This document shows positions 28,661-38,656 of a stretch of 64,000 nt of DNA, piece after piece (within the stretch, counting starts at the first letter, position 1; every line of letters begins with the position of its first letter). Both the position numbers and the translations under genes were made by a program. The notes under the pieces were generated by a model, which was given only the letters and a program-made list of their open reading frames with translations, was not told the DNA's origin and made no database searches. Source of the DNA: Treponema sp. (GTDB lineage: Bacteria; Spirochaetota; Spirochaetia; Treponematales; Treponemataceae); assembly GCA_024699235.1 (NCBI GenBank), contig JAILPY010000061.1, positions 1 through 64,000 on the forward strand, written 5' to 3'.

Positions 28661-30007
28661 ATGGAAAACATGGAACAGTTAAAGTGGATTATACTTACGA
28701 TAGCAATCCTTATGTATGGATTTGTAATTATCTTTCAAAATAAGAAAGTTTATTTTACGACAATTGCAGCTATTCTTGTTGTAATATTGGCAACTGCTTT
28801 TCAGGGAAATGTTTTTTTAATGCCAGAAAACAGTTCTGGAAATGTTCTTTATCCGATAAGACATGCGTTGCTTGAAATTGTTAACTGGAATGTCTTGATG
28901 ATATATCTGGGAAGCATGATAATTGCTGCCTTGTTCATATATTCTCAAGTACCGGCAAGGATTGCAGATTCAATTATTGCTAACTGCAAAAATACTGGAA
29001 TTGCAATAGTTGCAATACTTGCAATGACTGGCATTATTTCTATTTTTGTTGAAAATGTTGCAACTGTGCTTGTTATGGCTCCAATTGCACTTGCTTTGTG
29101 TAAAAAAATAAAGCTGAATCCTACGTATTTTATGATTGGTCTTGCTGTAATGAGCAATCTGGAAGGAACCGCAACTTTGGTCGGAGACCCTCCATCAATG
29201 ATATTTGCTAGTTTTGCAGGATATAATTTTAATGACTTCTTTATTCATAATGGCAGGCTTTCTATATTCTTCATAATTCAGACCGGTATGCTTGCAGGCT
29301 GTATCTTCTTTTATGCCTTTTTTGCTAAAGCGGGCAAGAATAAAATTGAAATTACTAAGACAAAAGTAGTTTCTTGGGTTCCTTTTATTCTTTTAGTATC
29401 TATGATTGTTGGGCTTGCCTGCGTATCTTTCATTCATATTGAGTTTGCTTACTTGAGCGGACTGTTTGTTCTGGCACTTGGAATTGCAGGCCTTTTATGG
29501 TATATGGCTGCACAAAAGAAGACTTGCAGTGAAACCTGCAGCCTTGTCCGTGAACTTGACTGGGAAACTATATTCTTTTTAATAGGTATTTTTATAGTTA
29601 TAGGTGGAATTCAAGAAATTGGACTGCTTGAAGATTTTGCACATTTCCTTGCAGGGATTACAGGTGGTTCCCGTATTCTTGGATTCATTATTATCCTTGC
29701 TGTATCCATTATTATAAGCGGCTTCGTTGATAATGTTCCTTATATTATTGCAATGCTTCCTGTTGCCGCTTCAATGGCTGATGCAATGAATTTAAACAGG
29801 GAACTTTTTATGTTTGCTTTGCTAGTGGGAAGCTGTCTGGGTGGAAACCTTACGCCTTTTGGAGCGAGTGCAAATATTGTTGCAATGGGAATTGTAAAGA
29901 AGGAAGGATATCCGATGAATTTCGGACGATGGATAAAGGTTGGAGTTCCGTTTACTATTATAACAACATCCTCAGCAGCGGTTTTACTTTGGCTGCTGTG
30001 GACGTAA
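28661..30007 (+). CDS. ArsB/NhaD-like (SLC13-type) ion transporter
   Basis: 'GIISIFVENVATVLVMAPIALALCKK', 'LVGDPPSMIFASFAGYNFNDFF', 'GSCLGGNLTPFGASANIVA'; supplied ORF starts at 28634. Confidence 0.85.
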   Translation: MENMEQLKWIILTIAILMYGFVIIFQNKKVYFTTIAAILVVILATAFQGNVFLMPENSSGNVLYPIRHALLEIVNWNVLMIYLGSMIIAALFIYSQVPARIADSIIANCKNTGIAIVAILAMTGIISIFVENVATVLVMAPIALALCKKIKLNPTYFMIGLAVMSNLEGTATLVGDPPSMIFASFAGYNFNDFFIHNGRLSIFFIIQTGMLAGCIFFYAFFAKAGKNKIEITKTKVVSWVPFILLVSMIVGLACVSFIHIEFAYLSGLFVLALGIAGLLWYMAAQKKTCSETCSLVRELDWETIFFLIGIFIVIGGIQEIGLLEDFAHFLAGITGGSRILGFIIILAVSIIISGFVDNVPYIIAMLPVAASMADAMNLNRELFMFALLVGSCLGGNLTPFGASANIVAMGIVKKEGYPMNFGRWIKVGVPFTIITTSSAAVLLWLLWT

Positions 30008-30009
30008 TG

Positions 30010-30402
30010 TTATGCGGAAATGTTGAACAGCATTCCTGCTTCTGGAATAAGTCCTGCAAATCCGTATGTTTCAGGAACAGATGCCTGTGCAATTGCATTG
30101 TGTATCTGATCCTGATAGCTCTTTATAAGAGCGTCTTTCTGGTTGTCTGTCAGAGCTAAGACATCATTACGTGAAATTGCTTTCTTATCCATATTAACGA
30201 GCTGATCAATTAAAGTGTTCAGGATGTGTACCTTATCAAGAGAGACTGTCTTTTGACCGCTTTTTGCGGCAGTTCCATGTACATGGCTAAGCTGTGCATA
30301 AATTACAGCATTAGGCTTTACCGGAACATATAGTCTTCCACTTGAAGAAGATGCCAGCGTGTTATAAGATGCTGCGTTTAAAGATACTGTATTTCTGTAC
30401 AT
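30010..30402 (-). CDS. Hypothetical protein, no family recognised
   Basis: 130 aa ORF with strong SD AGAGAGGTGG in front of the ATG. Confidence 0.65.
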   Translation of the reverse strand: MYRNTVSLNAASYNTLASSSSGRLYVPVKPNAVIYAQLSHVHGTAAKSGQKTVSLDKVHILNTLIDQLVNMDKKAISRNDVLALTDNQKDALIKSYQDQIHNAIAQASVPETYGFAGLIPEAGMLFNISA

Positions 30403-30408
30403 ACTACC

Positions 30409-30438
30409 ACCTCTCTAATTTTATTATCGGAGAGAGGT
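30409..30438 (-). promoter_or_regulatory. SD-sequestering hairpin in the leader of the 30010-30402 gene
   Basis: Minus strand ACCTCTCT-N14-AGAGAGGT GGTAGT ATG; perfect 8-bp stem whose 3' arm contains the SD. Confidence 0.65.
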
Positions 30439-30475
30439 TTAAGTTGTTTAGAGAATTCTTTGTGTTATATAAAAA

Positions 30476-31825
30476 TCAGAAAGCCTGTTTTGACCAGTTG
30501 TCTATTCTTTGTTCCAGAGATTTAATTTCTTTATTGTTCTGAGTATCTATGCTCTCAATTAGGTAAGGAATTATTATTCTGCTTTTAATGGTTTCCCACC
30601 TAGAAGGCAAGGCACCTGGCACGGACAGATAGCTTTCCACCGGAAGATTCTCCAGCAACTCTCTGTAATAGATTGGAAAAACTGTATCGTTAACTTCTTT
30701 AATTGATGAAAAGCCTCCCACAATGCCAAACTGAGGAGTCGTTAAATTCATTTTTTTCATTCGTTCCATAAGAAGTTTTTGAGTGTCTTTTGAAAAGAAC
30801 CATTGCATAAACATTTTAGCCTTTTGAGGGTTTTTGGACTTTTTATACATGCCTAGTGATACAATATTATCTTCTACCATAACGCAGTCACCGTCTGAAA
30901 GCCACCTGAATGATATTGAGGCGCTTTCATTTTGATTTTGCGTAAAGAATTCATTGCTTGGCATGTATGCAAAAAGGCATTTGTCTGTTGAAAGTTGATT
31001 GAATTTATGCATGTAAAGGTATTTGAACTGGAAGTTCTGCTCGGTGTCAGTACTCTCATTATTTTGGACAGTCCAGTTTTTACAGTACTGTATTACTTGA
31101 TTAATGGCATTTTCATCATATGAAAAGACATTTTCACTTTCTCTGTATGAAGCGCCTTTTAGCTTTGTAATATTATAAATGAAATTTTCATCCCACGATG
31201 GTGCGTATCCCATTGTAAGATATATTGTTCCTGAATCATTTTTTGCTGTGAAATTTGCTGACGCATTTTTTATGTCTTCCAGCATAATTATATGATCGTC
31301 TGTAATGAAAGATGCATTATTTTTATTGAATACCATTGTAGGAAGGTTAAAGCTGACGGGAATAAGGTATTGAGTTCCTTTTGATGTGCCGTATTCAAGT
31401 AACTTGGAATAGAATATTGATTTATTAAGCTTGTGTTCTCCGAATATAAATTCTACCGGGGAAAATATTTTGCGGACGTCTTCAGTCTTTAATTCTGAAG
31501 CAATGACTAAGTCTGGTATCTGTTCGTCTTTTGCAGGAGGCAATGCCCTTAATACTTCTTTCTTATATATAATTACAGCTTTTGCATCATGCGTAGCATT
31601 GAACAGTTCTACATAAGAAGCCAATTCTTCATTGTCTGTCCATATTACAATTGGATTTGTTCTTTCATTTGTTTCATAACAAGAAAAAAATGAAAAAGCG
31701 GCAGTAATTAAAAGTATAATTACTGCAGCTTTTTTTATAAGCTTATTTAGAAAGTTCGTCTGCTGTATCGTAAATAGCCTTGTATACAATATCAATTTTA
31801 TCCTCTTCAAGAGAGCTGAATGCAA
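30476..31825 (-). CDS. Extracellular solute-binding-like lipoprotein (start uncertain)
   Basis: 'KKAAVIILLITAAFSFFSC' lipobox; 'FSKDTQKLLMERMKKMNL'; N-terminus overlaps the aminotransferase 3' end. Confidence 0.75.
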   Translation of the reverse strand: MHSALLKRIKLILYTRLFTIQQTNFLNKLIKKAAVIILLITAAFSFFSCYETNERTNPIVIWTDNEELASYVELFNATHDAKAVIIYKKEVLRALPPAKDEQIPDLVIASELKTEDVRKIFSPVEFIFGEHKLNKSIFYSKLLEYGTSKGTQYLIPVSFNLPTMVFNKNNASFITDDHIIMLEDIKNASANFTAKNDSGTIYLTMGYAPSWDENFIYNITKLKGASYRESENVFSYDENAINQVIQYCKNWTVQNNESTDTEQNFQFKYLYMHKFNQLSTDKCLFAYMPSNEFFTQNQNESASISFRWLSDGDCVMVEDNIVSLGMYKKSKNPQKAKMFMQWFFSKDTQKLLMERMKKMNLTTPQFGIVGGFSSIKEVNDTVFPIYYRELLENLPVESYLSVPGALPSRWETIKSRIIIPYLIESIDTQNNKEIKSLEQRIDNWSKQAF

Positions 31826-33035
31826 CTCTTAATGTATGTGCATCAATAGATATTGTACCAATTCCCTGCTCTTTAAGCAACTTCTGGCGTAAAATTTCAG
31901 CATCAACGGTTTTTGTGTGGAAGGACATGAAATATCCTGAATTAAAAGGCATAGGCTCTACTTCTTTGCTTGAATGAGAAGAAACAAATGCCTTTACGGC
32001 TTTGTAGCGGCGTTCCAGAATTTTTCTGAATTCTGCCTTCTGTTTTTCTGTTTCAGGATCCTGATAAGCTTTGAGTAATAGAGTCTGAGGAGGTGTTGAA
32101 GAGCATGAAACAGAAGACCTGATTGTTCCCATGAGTTTCTTTACAAGGGCGTCATACTGTTCTTCAGTCATTCCTTTGCAGCCGAATGTAATGAATCCGC
32201 AGCGGAATCCCCATACAAAATCTTCCTTTGTAGGACCGTCTATTTTAGCAGCAAGTACATTAGGACTTAAGTCTGCAAGATATGCAAATAAAGACTGCTT
32301 TTCAATGTCATCTTCATAGGCAAGTCCAAAATATGCATCATCACACCATACCATAACTTTTGTACCGTTATCGGCAAGTCTCTTTACGATAGAAACAATC
32401 TGACTTGCTTCTTCATGCGTAGGACTATATCCTGAAGGATTCTGTGGAAAATTAAGAAGAACTCTGACAGAACCTGTAGCAGCCTGTTCTTCCATAACTT
32501 TTTCTAATCCCTTAATGTTAAATTTTCCATCTGCAAACATAGGAAACTGAATGAAGTCAGCATTTCGGCGAGCGCTTGCAATAAGAATGTAATTATCCCA
32601 TGAAGGGTCTGCAGCAATCAGAGGCTTTGAATCATCAAGGAATAAGTCTGCAAGGTATGAAATTCCTGCTGTAAGTCCTGGTACAACGACAGGCAGCGAT
32701 ATTTTTTTATCTTTGAGCAGGGGGTTTTTGCTTATGATATTTTCTTTCCAGATATTGCGAAGGTCCAAATTTCCTGCAGTAGGTGCGTATGCCACCAGCT
32801 CTCTGGATGTCAAAGCCGGTGCATTTTTATGGACAGAAGGAAGGATTGCAGGCTTTCCGTCTATGACAGTCATTCCTATAGTTCCGTTTGCAGTTTTACC
32901 AAGCTGTTTTGCTTCACCGCTTTGTGCTATTATTCCTTTAGGAAAATAAAGGCGAGTTCCTAAATCAGAGAGAAGTATTCCTGGAGTTGTTCCTTCAAGA
33001 ATTGAATTTAATTCCTGTGCTAATGGCGTAATCAT
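31743..33035 (-). CDS. PLP-dependent aminotransferase class I/II (aromatic/aspartate type)
   Basis: 430 aa; 'VLLNFPQNPSGYSPTHEEASQIV', 'WCDDAYFGLAYEDD', 'AAKIDGPTKEDFVWGFRCGFITFG'. Confidence 0.88.
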   Translation of the reverse strand: MITPLAQELNSILEGTTPGILLSDLGTRLYFPKGIIAQSGEAKQLGKTANGTIGMTVIDGKPAILPSVHKNAPALTSRELVAYAPTAGNLDLRNIWKENIISKNPLLKDKKISLPVVVPGLTAGISYLADLFLDDSKPLIAADPSWDNYILIASARRNADFIQFPMFADGKFNIKGLEKVMEEQAATGSVRVLLNFPQNPSGYSPTHEEASQIVSIVKRLADNGTKVMVWCDDAYFGLAYEDDIEKQSLFAYLADLSPNVLAAKIDGPTKEDFVWGFRCGFITFGCKGMTEEQYDALVKKLMGTIRSSVSCSSTPPQTLLLKAYQDPETEKQKAEFRKILERRYKAVKAFVSSHSSKEVEPMPFNSGYFMSFHTKTVDAEILRQKLLKEQGIGTISIDAHTLRVAFSSLEEDKIDIVYKAIYDTADELSK

Positions 33036-33044
33036 AATGGGTAT

Positions 33045-33073
33045 AGTATCTAAAAATTAAACTTTAATGTCAA
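33045..33073 (-). promoter_or_regulatory. Sigma70-type promoter TTGACA-N17-GATACT, 9 nt from the aminotransferase ATG
   Basis: Minus strand TTGACA (33068-33073), spacer 17, GATACT (33045-33050); no SD. Confidence 0.6.
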
Positions 33074-33172
33074 TATTTTTTGCTTTTAATTTTGTATATT
33101 TATACATTTTTTTGGAACTATATGCACAAAAATACAATTGAGTGCAGGCATGTAAATGCCGATAGATACTTC

Positions 33173-34162
33173 ATGGAATCAAATATTTTAAAATCTGATC
33201 TTGATGACTGTTCAAAATATATTCAGGCCTGCAAGGCAGAGGTTGCCAAGCGGGTAATCGGACAGAAAGAAGTTATTGATGGAATTTTAACGGCTTTTAT
33301 AGCCGGAGGTCATGTGTTGCTTGAAGGCGTTCCAGGTCTTGCAAAGACTCTTGCTGTAAGGACTTTTGCAGAACTTTCAGATCTTGAATTCAGGAGAATT
33401 CAGTTTACGCCTGATTTGCTTCCTGCAGATGTTACAGGAACTCTTATATATGAGCATAATACAGGAAAGTTTCTTATTCATAAAGGTCCCGTATTCTCAA
33501 ATGTTCTTCTTGCTGATGAAATAAACAGGGCTCCTGCAAAAGTACAGTCTGCTTTGCTTGAAGCTATGGCTGAACATCAGGTTACTATAGGCGAATCAAG
33601 CTATAAGCTTGCAGAGCCTTTCTTTGTTCTTGCTACTCAGAATCCTATTGAACAGGAAGGTACATACAATCTTCCTGAAGCAGAACTGGACCGTTTCCTT
33701 ATGAAAATCATAGTTTCTTATCCTACTCCTGAAGAAGAAGTAAAGATTGTAAGGACTGATGGAGCTGCTTTAAATATTCCTGTAAGGAAAATATTTTCTC
33801 CGGCAGCCCTTCAGAAATGCAGGGAAATAATCAGTGCAATAACTATTGATGATAATCTTGTAAATTATATTGTTTCTATTGTAAATGCAACAAGACCTTC
33901 TCTGGATTCTGTTCATGCTAAAAATGATATTTCTCATTATATTTCATTTGGTGCATCTCCTCGTGCTGGAATTGCCATCCAGAAATGTGCAAAAGTTGCT
34001 GCGCTCTTCTCTGGAAGAAGTTTTGTTCTTCCAGAAGATATACAGGCAGTCTGTAAGCCTGTATTGAGGCATCGCATTGTCCTGAATTATGAAGCTTCTG
34101 CAGATTCTGTTTCTGCTGATGATTTAATTGCAAAAATAATCCAGTTCATGCCGGTTCCTTAA
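33173..34162 (+). CDS. MoxR family AAA+ ATPase
   Basis: 'GGHVLLEGVPGLAKTLAVRTFAEL', 'FTPDLLPADVTGTLIYE', 'ATQNPIEQEGTYNLPEAELDRF'; supplied ORF starts at 33080. Confidence 0.94.
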   Translation: MESNILKSDLDDCSKYIQACKAEVAKRVIGQKEVIDGILTAFIAGGHVLLEGVPGLAKTLAVRTFAELSDLEFRRIQFTPDLLPADVTGTLIYEHNTGKFLIHKGPVFSNVLLADEINRAPAKVQSALLEAMAEHQVTIGESSYKLAEPFFVLATQNPIEQEGTYNLPEAELDRFLMKIIVSYPTPEEEVKIVRTDGAALNIPVRKIFSPAALQKCREIISAITIDDNLVNYIVSIVNATRPSLDSVHAKNDISHYISFGASPRAGIAIQKCAKVAALFSGRSFVLPEDIQAVCKPVLRHRIVLNYEASADSVSADDLIAKIIQFMPVP

Positions 34163-34178
34163 TCAACTGGAGAAATAT

Positions 34179-35057
34179 ATGGATAAAAGGACTGCGCTTT
34201 CTAAAAAAGCACGCCTTCTGCATTTAAGCGCCTTGTCTCTTGCTGAAGGCATGAAGAATGGTGCTTTTCATTCTCTCTATAAAGGTGATGGCATTGAATT
34301 CAGAGGCGTTAGGGAATATTTAAAAGGCGATGATGTAAGGGCGATAGACTGGAATGTTACGGCCAGAATGGGGCATCCTTATGTAAAGGTTTTTGAGGAA
34401 GACAAGGAATTGGATGTTTTTATTATAATTGATACATCCCGTTCAATGCTGTCTGGTTCTGGAACAGTGACTAGACTTGAAAAGGCTATGGAATGTGCTT
34501 CATTATTGACTCTTGCATCGTACCATAATACAAGTCCTGTAGGGGCAGTGCTGTTTGATGGTAAGATTCGCTTTTCTTGCCCTCCAAAATCTGGTCATGA
34601 ACAGGTTATGTTTTTGCTTTCCCAATTTGAAAAAGATTATAAATCTGAAGAGAATGGCAGTGCATTGGATAATGCTCTGCTTGGTGCCGGGCGGCTTTTA
34701 AAGAAAAGGACTCTTGTAATGGTTTTTTCTGATTTCAGGACATCTGGATGGTTAGATTCCTTCGCCCGATTGTGTACAAAGCATGATGTAGTTGCTGTTC
34801 GCATAGAAGATCCTTCAGATGAAAAGCTTCCTGCTGTAGGTGCCATTCAGTTTAAAGATATGGAAAGCAATTATTCTTGTTTCCTTCCGACTTCATCGTC
34901 TTCGTTTCAGAAAGAATGGGCCAAGGCTAATCAGCTTCGTGTTGAATCTTGGAAATATGAATGTATGCGGCATGGAGGAATACCTCTGGCCGTAAATACT
35001 CAAGAAGATTCCCTTCATGAACTTTACAACTTTTTTTCTAAGAGAGAAAGGGTATGA
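34179..35057 (+). CDS. DUF58 domain protein
   Basis: 'GDGIEFRGVREYLKGDDVRAIDWNVTARMGHPYVKVFEEDKELDVFIIIDTSRSM'. Confidence 0.93.
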   Translation: MDKRTALSKKARLLHLSALSLAEGMKNGAFHSLYKGDGIEFRGVREYLKGDDVRAIDWNVTARMGHPYVKVFEEDKELDVFIIIDTSRSMLSGSGTVTRLEKAMECASLLTLASYHNTSPVGAVLFDGKIRFSCPPKSGHEQVMFLLSQFEKDYKSEENGSALDNALLGAGRLLKKRTLVMVFSDFRTSGWLDSFARLCTKHDVVAVRIEDPSDEKLPAVGAIQFKDMESNYSCFLPTSSSSFQKEWAKANQLRVESWKYECMRHGGIPLAVNTQEDSLHELYNFFSKRERV

Positions 35058-36079
35058 TAAAACATAAGCTTCTTATATTTTCCTTTACTATATGTATATT
35101 ATGTACATTATTTGCATTTGCTGATGAACAGATTATTACTCCGAAATCTATTTATGTCGGGGATACTGCAGAACTTCGATATATGTTTCAGTCTCATACC
35201 GATCTGTTTTTAATGGCGGATCCTTCAAGAATTAATGGAGATACTGTAATTCTTGATACATCTTCTCAGGTGTTTAAAAAAATGGAAGATGTTTTTCTTG
35301 TAAAAAAAGCTGTACTTCAGAGAGTTGGCATTACTTATACTGTTATCATTACATTCGTACCCTGGGTAACTGGAGAAATTTCATTTGAAGAATGGAACCT
35401 TAATGAGTTGTGTGGCAATAACAGCGATGCAGCTCCTCTATTAATTAAACTTTCTCCTATACCTGTAATGTCTATCTTAAAACGAACAGATTCATCAGGA
35501 GAGGGAAATCCTGTATCTCCTATACTTATTCCTGGAACAAACTATGTTTTGTGGGGACTTATAATTACATTGCTTATAGTTCTCGTTTTTATAGCAATAT
35601 TTATTGCACGGTTTTCCTTGATTGCAGAAAAATTCTTAGAATTGAAAGAAAATATAGGTTTCAGCAGAAATGCCATCATTACAAAGCGAAAGCTTAATGC
35701 CTTAAAAAAGAGGCCTTATTCTGATATGGATTTTGCCAGTACATGGCAAAAAATAATGAGGGCATATTTAGAATATCGCTTTGGAACTCCATTCTCTTCT
35801 GTAACCGCAAGTTCTTTCTATTCAGTCATATCTGATTTGACTGGAGATATGCTTAATATGGAACAGGACAATGCAGTCATGTCTCTGCAGGGGCTTTTTA
35901 GAAGGACTGACTACATAAGGTATGCAGCCGGTTCTATAGATTCAGTGCAGCTTCCTGAAGAAGAGCATAAGGCAGGTTTTATAGATGGTGAAAGGGATAA
36001 TATTATAGATGTCTCAGTTTCTGATATTGAGGGACTTGAACTTAGGGAAAAGGAGATGAAACTGTATGGTAGAGTTTGA
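35054..36079 (+). CDS. Bat-operon membrane protein of unknown function
   Basis: 341 aa; signal peptide, one central TM; overlaps both neighbours. Confidence 0.7.
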   Translation: MIKHKLLIFSFTICILCTLFAFADEQIITPKSIYVGDTAELRYMFQSHTDLFLMADPSRINGDTVILDTSSQVFKKMEDVFLVKKAVLQRVGITYTVIITFVPWVTGEISFEEWNLNELCGNNSDAAPLLIKLSPIPVMSILKRTDSSGEGNPVSPILIPGTNYVLWGLIITLLIVLVFIAIFIARFSLIAEKFLELKENIGFSRNAIITKRKLNALKKRPYSDMDFASTWQKIMRAYLEYRFGTPFSSVTASSFYSVISDLTGDMLNMEQDNAVMSLQGLFRRTDYIRYAAGSIDSVQLPEEEHKAGFIDGERDNIIDVSVSDIEGLELREKEMKLYGRV

Positions 36080-37067
36080 AAATCCTGCAGCATTCTTTTT
36101 ATTGCTGCTAATTCCTATATTATACTTTTTAAGATATTTAAAGATTTTTAGAGGAATAGCTTTTCCCGTTATATTGTCAGACTGGAATGGAGAAGCATTT
36201 TCTTTTCATAATAAATCTAGAAAAATTATAAGCGTTCTTGCAACTGTTTTTGGAATTGCTTCTTTTGCATGTCTTGTGGCTGCATATGCAAATCCAGTTT
36301 CCCGTAATCAAAAGAAAATATTCACATCTCGTGGCAGTGACATAATATTTGTGTTAGATATAAGTCCTTCGATGGCAGCAAAAGATATAGCAGGGATGTC
36401 TCGTCTGGAGGCAGCAAAAAGAGCAATTCATGCTTTAGCTGATGAAAATAGTGGTGACTCATTGGGTATTGTTGAAATGGCACGTGATGCTGCTGTTATA
36501 GTACCTCCCACTATGGATAGGAAAATTTTCTTTGACAGGCTAGATTCTATTATGGCAGGAGAAATGGGGGATGGAACTGCAATTGGCATGGGATTAACAT
36601 GTGCTGCATATCATTTAGAAAAATCGAAGGCGCCACGAAAATCTGTTGTTTTGATTTCTGACGGAGAAAATAATGCAGGAAGCATAAATCCCAATACTGC
36701 AGCAAGGTTTTTGGAAAGCAAGCAGATTTCCCTTTATGTTCTTGGCATAGGAACGAAAGGTTATGTTCCGCTTGAATATGTTGATCCTAATACTGGACAT
36801 GTATATTCTGGTTACATGGAATCAGAATATGACAGTCAGTTATTATCCCTTATTGCGGCATCTGCAGACGGATCCTTTTTTAATATCGAAACATTGTCGG
36901 CCCTGTCAAATGCCTTTAATTCGGTATCAAAAAATGAGTCTGCAGTACAAAGCTATATTGTAAAGAATTATGACACGGAATATTATACAGTACTGCTTTT
37001 GGTTGCCGCATTTCTTTTTGCTCTGTCATGGGTAATCCGCAGGTTTATCCTTCAGGAGGTTTTTTAA
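36066..37067 (+). CDS. BatA-like von Willebrand factor A protein
   Basis: 333 aa; 'DIIFVLDISPSMAAKDIAGMSRLEAAKRAI', MIDAS; TM both ends. Confidence 0.9.
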   Translation: MVEFENPAAFFLLLLIPILYFLRYLKIFRGIAFPVILSDWNGEAFSFHNKSRKIISVLATVFGIASFACLVAAYANPVSRNQKKIFTSRGSDIIFVLDISPSMAAKDIAGMSRLEAAKRAIHALADENSGDSLGIVEMARDAAVIVPPTMDRKIFFDRLDSIMAGEMGDGTAIGMGLTCAAYHLEKSKAPRKSVVLISDGENNAGSINPNTAARFLESKQISLYVLGIGTKGYVPLEYVDPNTGHVYSGYMESEYDSQLLSLIAASADGSFFNIETLSALSNAFNSVSKNESAVQSYIVKNYDTEYYTVLLLVAAFLFALSWVIRRFILQEVF

Positions 37068-38656
37068 TGAATATTTCAGACATATCAATAGAACGGCCTT
37101 CTGCATTTTATGCCTGCCTGCCTCTTCTGTTTGCCATTGTTTTTTTTATTGCCAGATACAGACATCTGTCTAAGAATGTGAGCGAAGAATACAGTTCACG
37201 CATAAAGAGACCTTTGTTTTTACGGACCTTGTGCTTTTCGATAGCAGTCTTTATGTTTATCTGTGCTTATGCAGGAATCTCGTGGGGTGGTACGGCTGTT
37301 CCTGTGCAAAAAAACGGCAGGGCTGTATGCTTTGTCTTTGACATTTCATACAGCATGAATGCCAAAGATACAAAAAAAGGCAGGACACGCCTTGAAACGG
37401 CTTCAAGGTATGCAGAATCCCTTATGGATTCTCTCGATAGCGCAAGCTTTTCTGTTGTGCTGGCTAAAGGCAATGGTACAGTTGCTGTTCCGCTTACGGA
37501 AGATCATGAGATTATCAGGGGACTGCTGGCGAATCTTTCTCCTGAGCTTATGACAGCAGGAGGCTCTAGCTTGGGAAAAGGAATTATGGCTGCAATAAAT
37601 TCTTTTCCTGCCCAATCTTCACAGGCCCCTTATATATGGCTCTTTACAGATGGAGAAGAAACAGATTCTGCATTGCTAAATGCATTGCAAGAGACTGTAA
37701 AGTATGGAATTCCTGTAACCATAATAGGCTTTGGTTCTGAAACTGAAAGCGAAATCCTTGCAGGGGACGGTAAGACTGCTGTAAAGACAGCACTTCGTTC
37801 TGATGCAATTCAAGCTGTCATAAATTCTGTTCAGTTGAAAAATTCAAAGAATAATCATAATGGAATTTCTTTTATAAAGGCGGAGGATAAGGGAACTGCA
37901 TATACTTTGCTTAAGAGTGCGTCTGAGGACCTTGTCATTACGTATGAAACTCAAAGTGTAAAGCGTTTTGCCCTGTTTTTGAAAATAGGCATATTTTTTA
38001 TTGCCTTGGCTGTAATTGCTGTAGAAGTTCACTTTCCTCCTGTGCATAAAAAGATGTTGAGGCTCTTTGGAAGTCTTTTTGTAATAACTCTTCTTACTGG
38101 CTGTTCGGGGCGGTTTTCGTGCGGTAAAAAGATTCTGGAAGGTCGGCTTGAATGGACGCGAAAGGATTATCATCAGGCGACTGTATCTTTTCTTGATGCA
38201 CTGGATATTGCAAGGCAAAATGACGATTCGTACCTTGAACAGTATGCACTATACGGTCTTGCCTCAACTTATTTAATGCTAGAAGAAAATGATGCCGCCA
38301 CAGAACGGTTAAGTCAGATAGCTCCAGACGCATCAGATGATGTAAGGTTTGCAATTCTATATGATACAGGGCTGCTTGCCCAAAAAAAAGGAGACTACGG
38401 AACTGCTGTTTCTCTGTTTAAGCAGGCGCTTCTGATAGATGGCTCTGATATACAGGCTAAGATAAATCTGGAACTTTCTCTGGAAAAAAATTCTGTACAG
38501 AATGGCGTAAAAGAACGGAATGTTACGTCTGTCTCTGAAGATTCAGAAGAACAGATGCTGGAAAATGCAATGTATTCTATGATGAGGGAAAAAGAAAAAG
38601 ATACATGGAAAAGTCAGAAACAAGAAGTCTCCGAAAGTGGTCCGTTGGATTATTAA
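37067..38656 (+). CDS. BatB/BatC-like VWA protein with C-terminal TPR
   Basis: 'AVCFVFDISYSMNAKDTKKGRTRLETASRYAESL'; TPR-like 'AQKKGDYGTAVSLFKQALLIDGSDIQAKINLEL'; supplied ORF starts at 37028. Confidence 0.88.
   Translation: MNISDISIERPSAFYACLPLLFAIVFFIARYRHLSKNVSEEYSSRIKRPLFLRTLCFSIAVFMFICAYAGISWGGTAVPVQKNGRAVCFVFDISYSMNAKDTKKGRTRLETASRYAESLMDSLDSASFSVVLAKGNGTVAVPLTEDHEIIRGLLANLSPELMTAGGSSLGKGIMAAINSFPAQSSQAPYIWLFTDGEETDSALLNALQETVKYGIPVTIIGFGSETESEILAGDGKTAVKTALRSDAIQAVINSVQLKNSKNNHNGISFIKAEDKGTAYTLLKSASEDLVITYETQSVKRFALFLKIGIFFIALAVIAVEVHFPPVHKKMLRLFGSLFVITLLTGCSGRFSCGKKILEGRLEWTRKDYHQATVSFLDALDIARQNDDSYLEQYALYGLASTYLMLEENDAATERLSQIAPDASDDVRFAILYDTGLLAQKKGDYGTAVSLFKQALLIDGSDIQAKINLELSLEKNSVQNGVKERNVTSVSEDSEEQMLENAMYSMMREKEKDTWKSQKQEVSESGPLDY

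Noticed and set aside
30616-30630. Second TGGCACG (sigma54-like) site
   Set aside because: Inside a CDS and lacks TTGCW at the required spacing.
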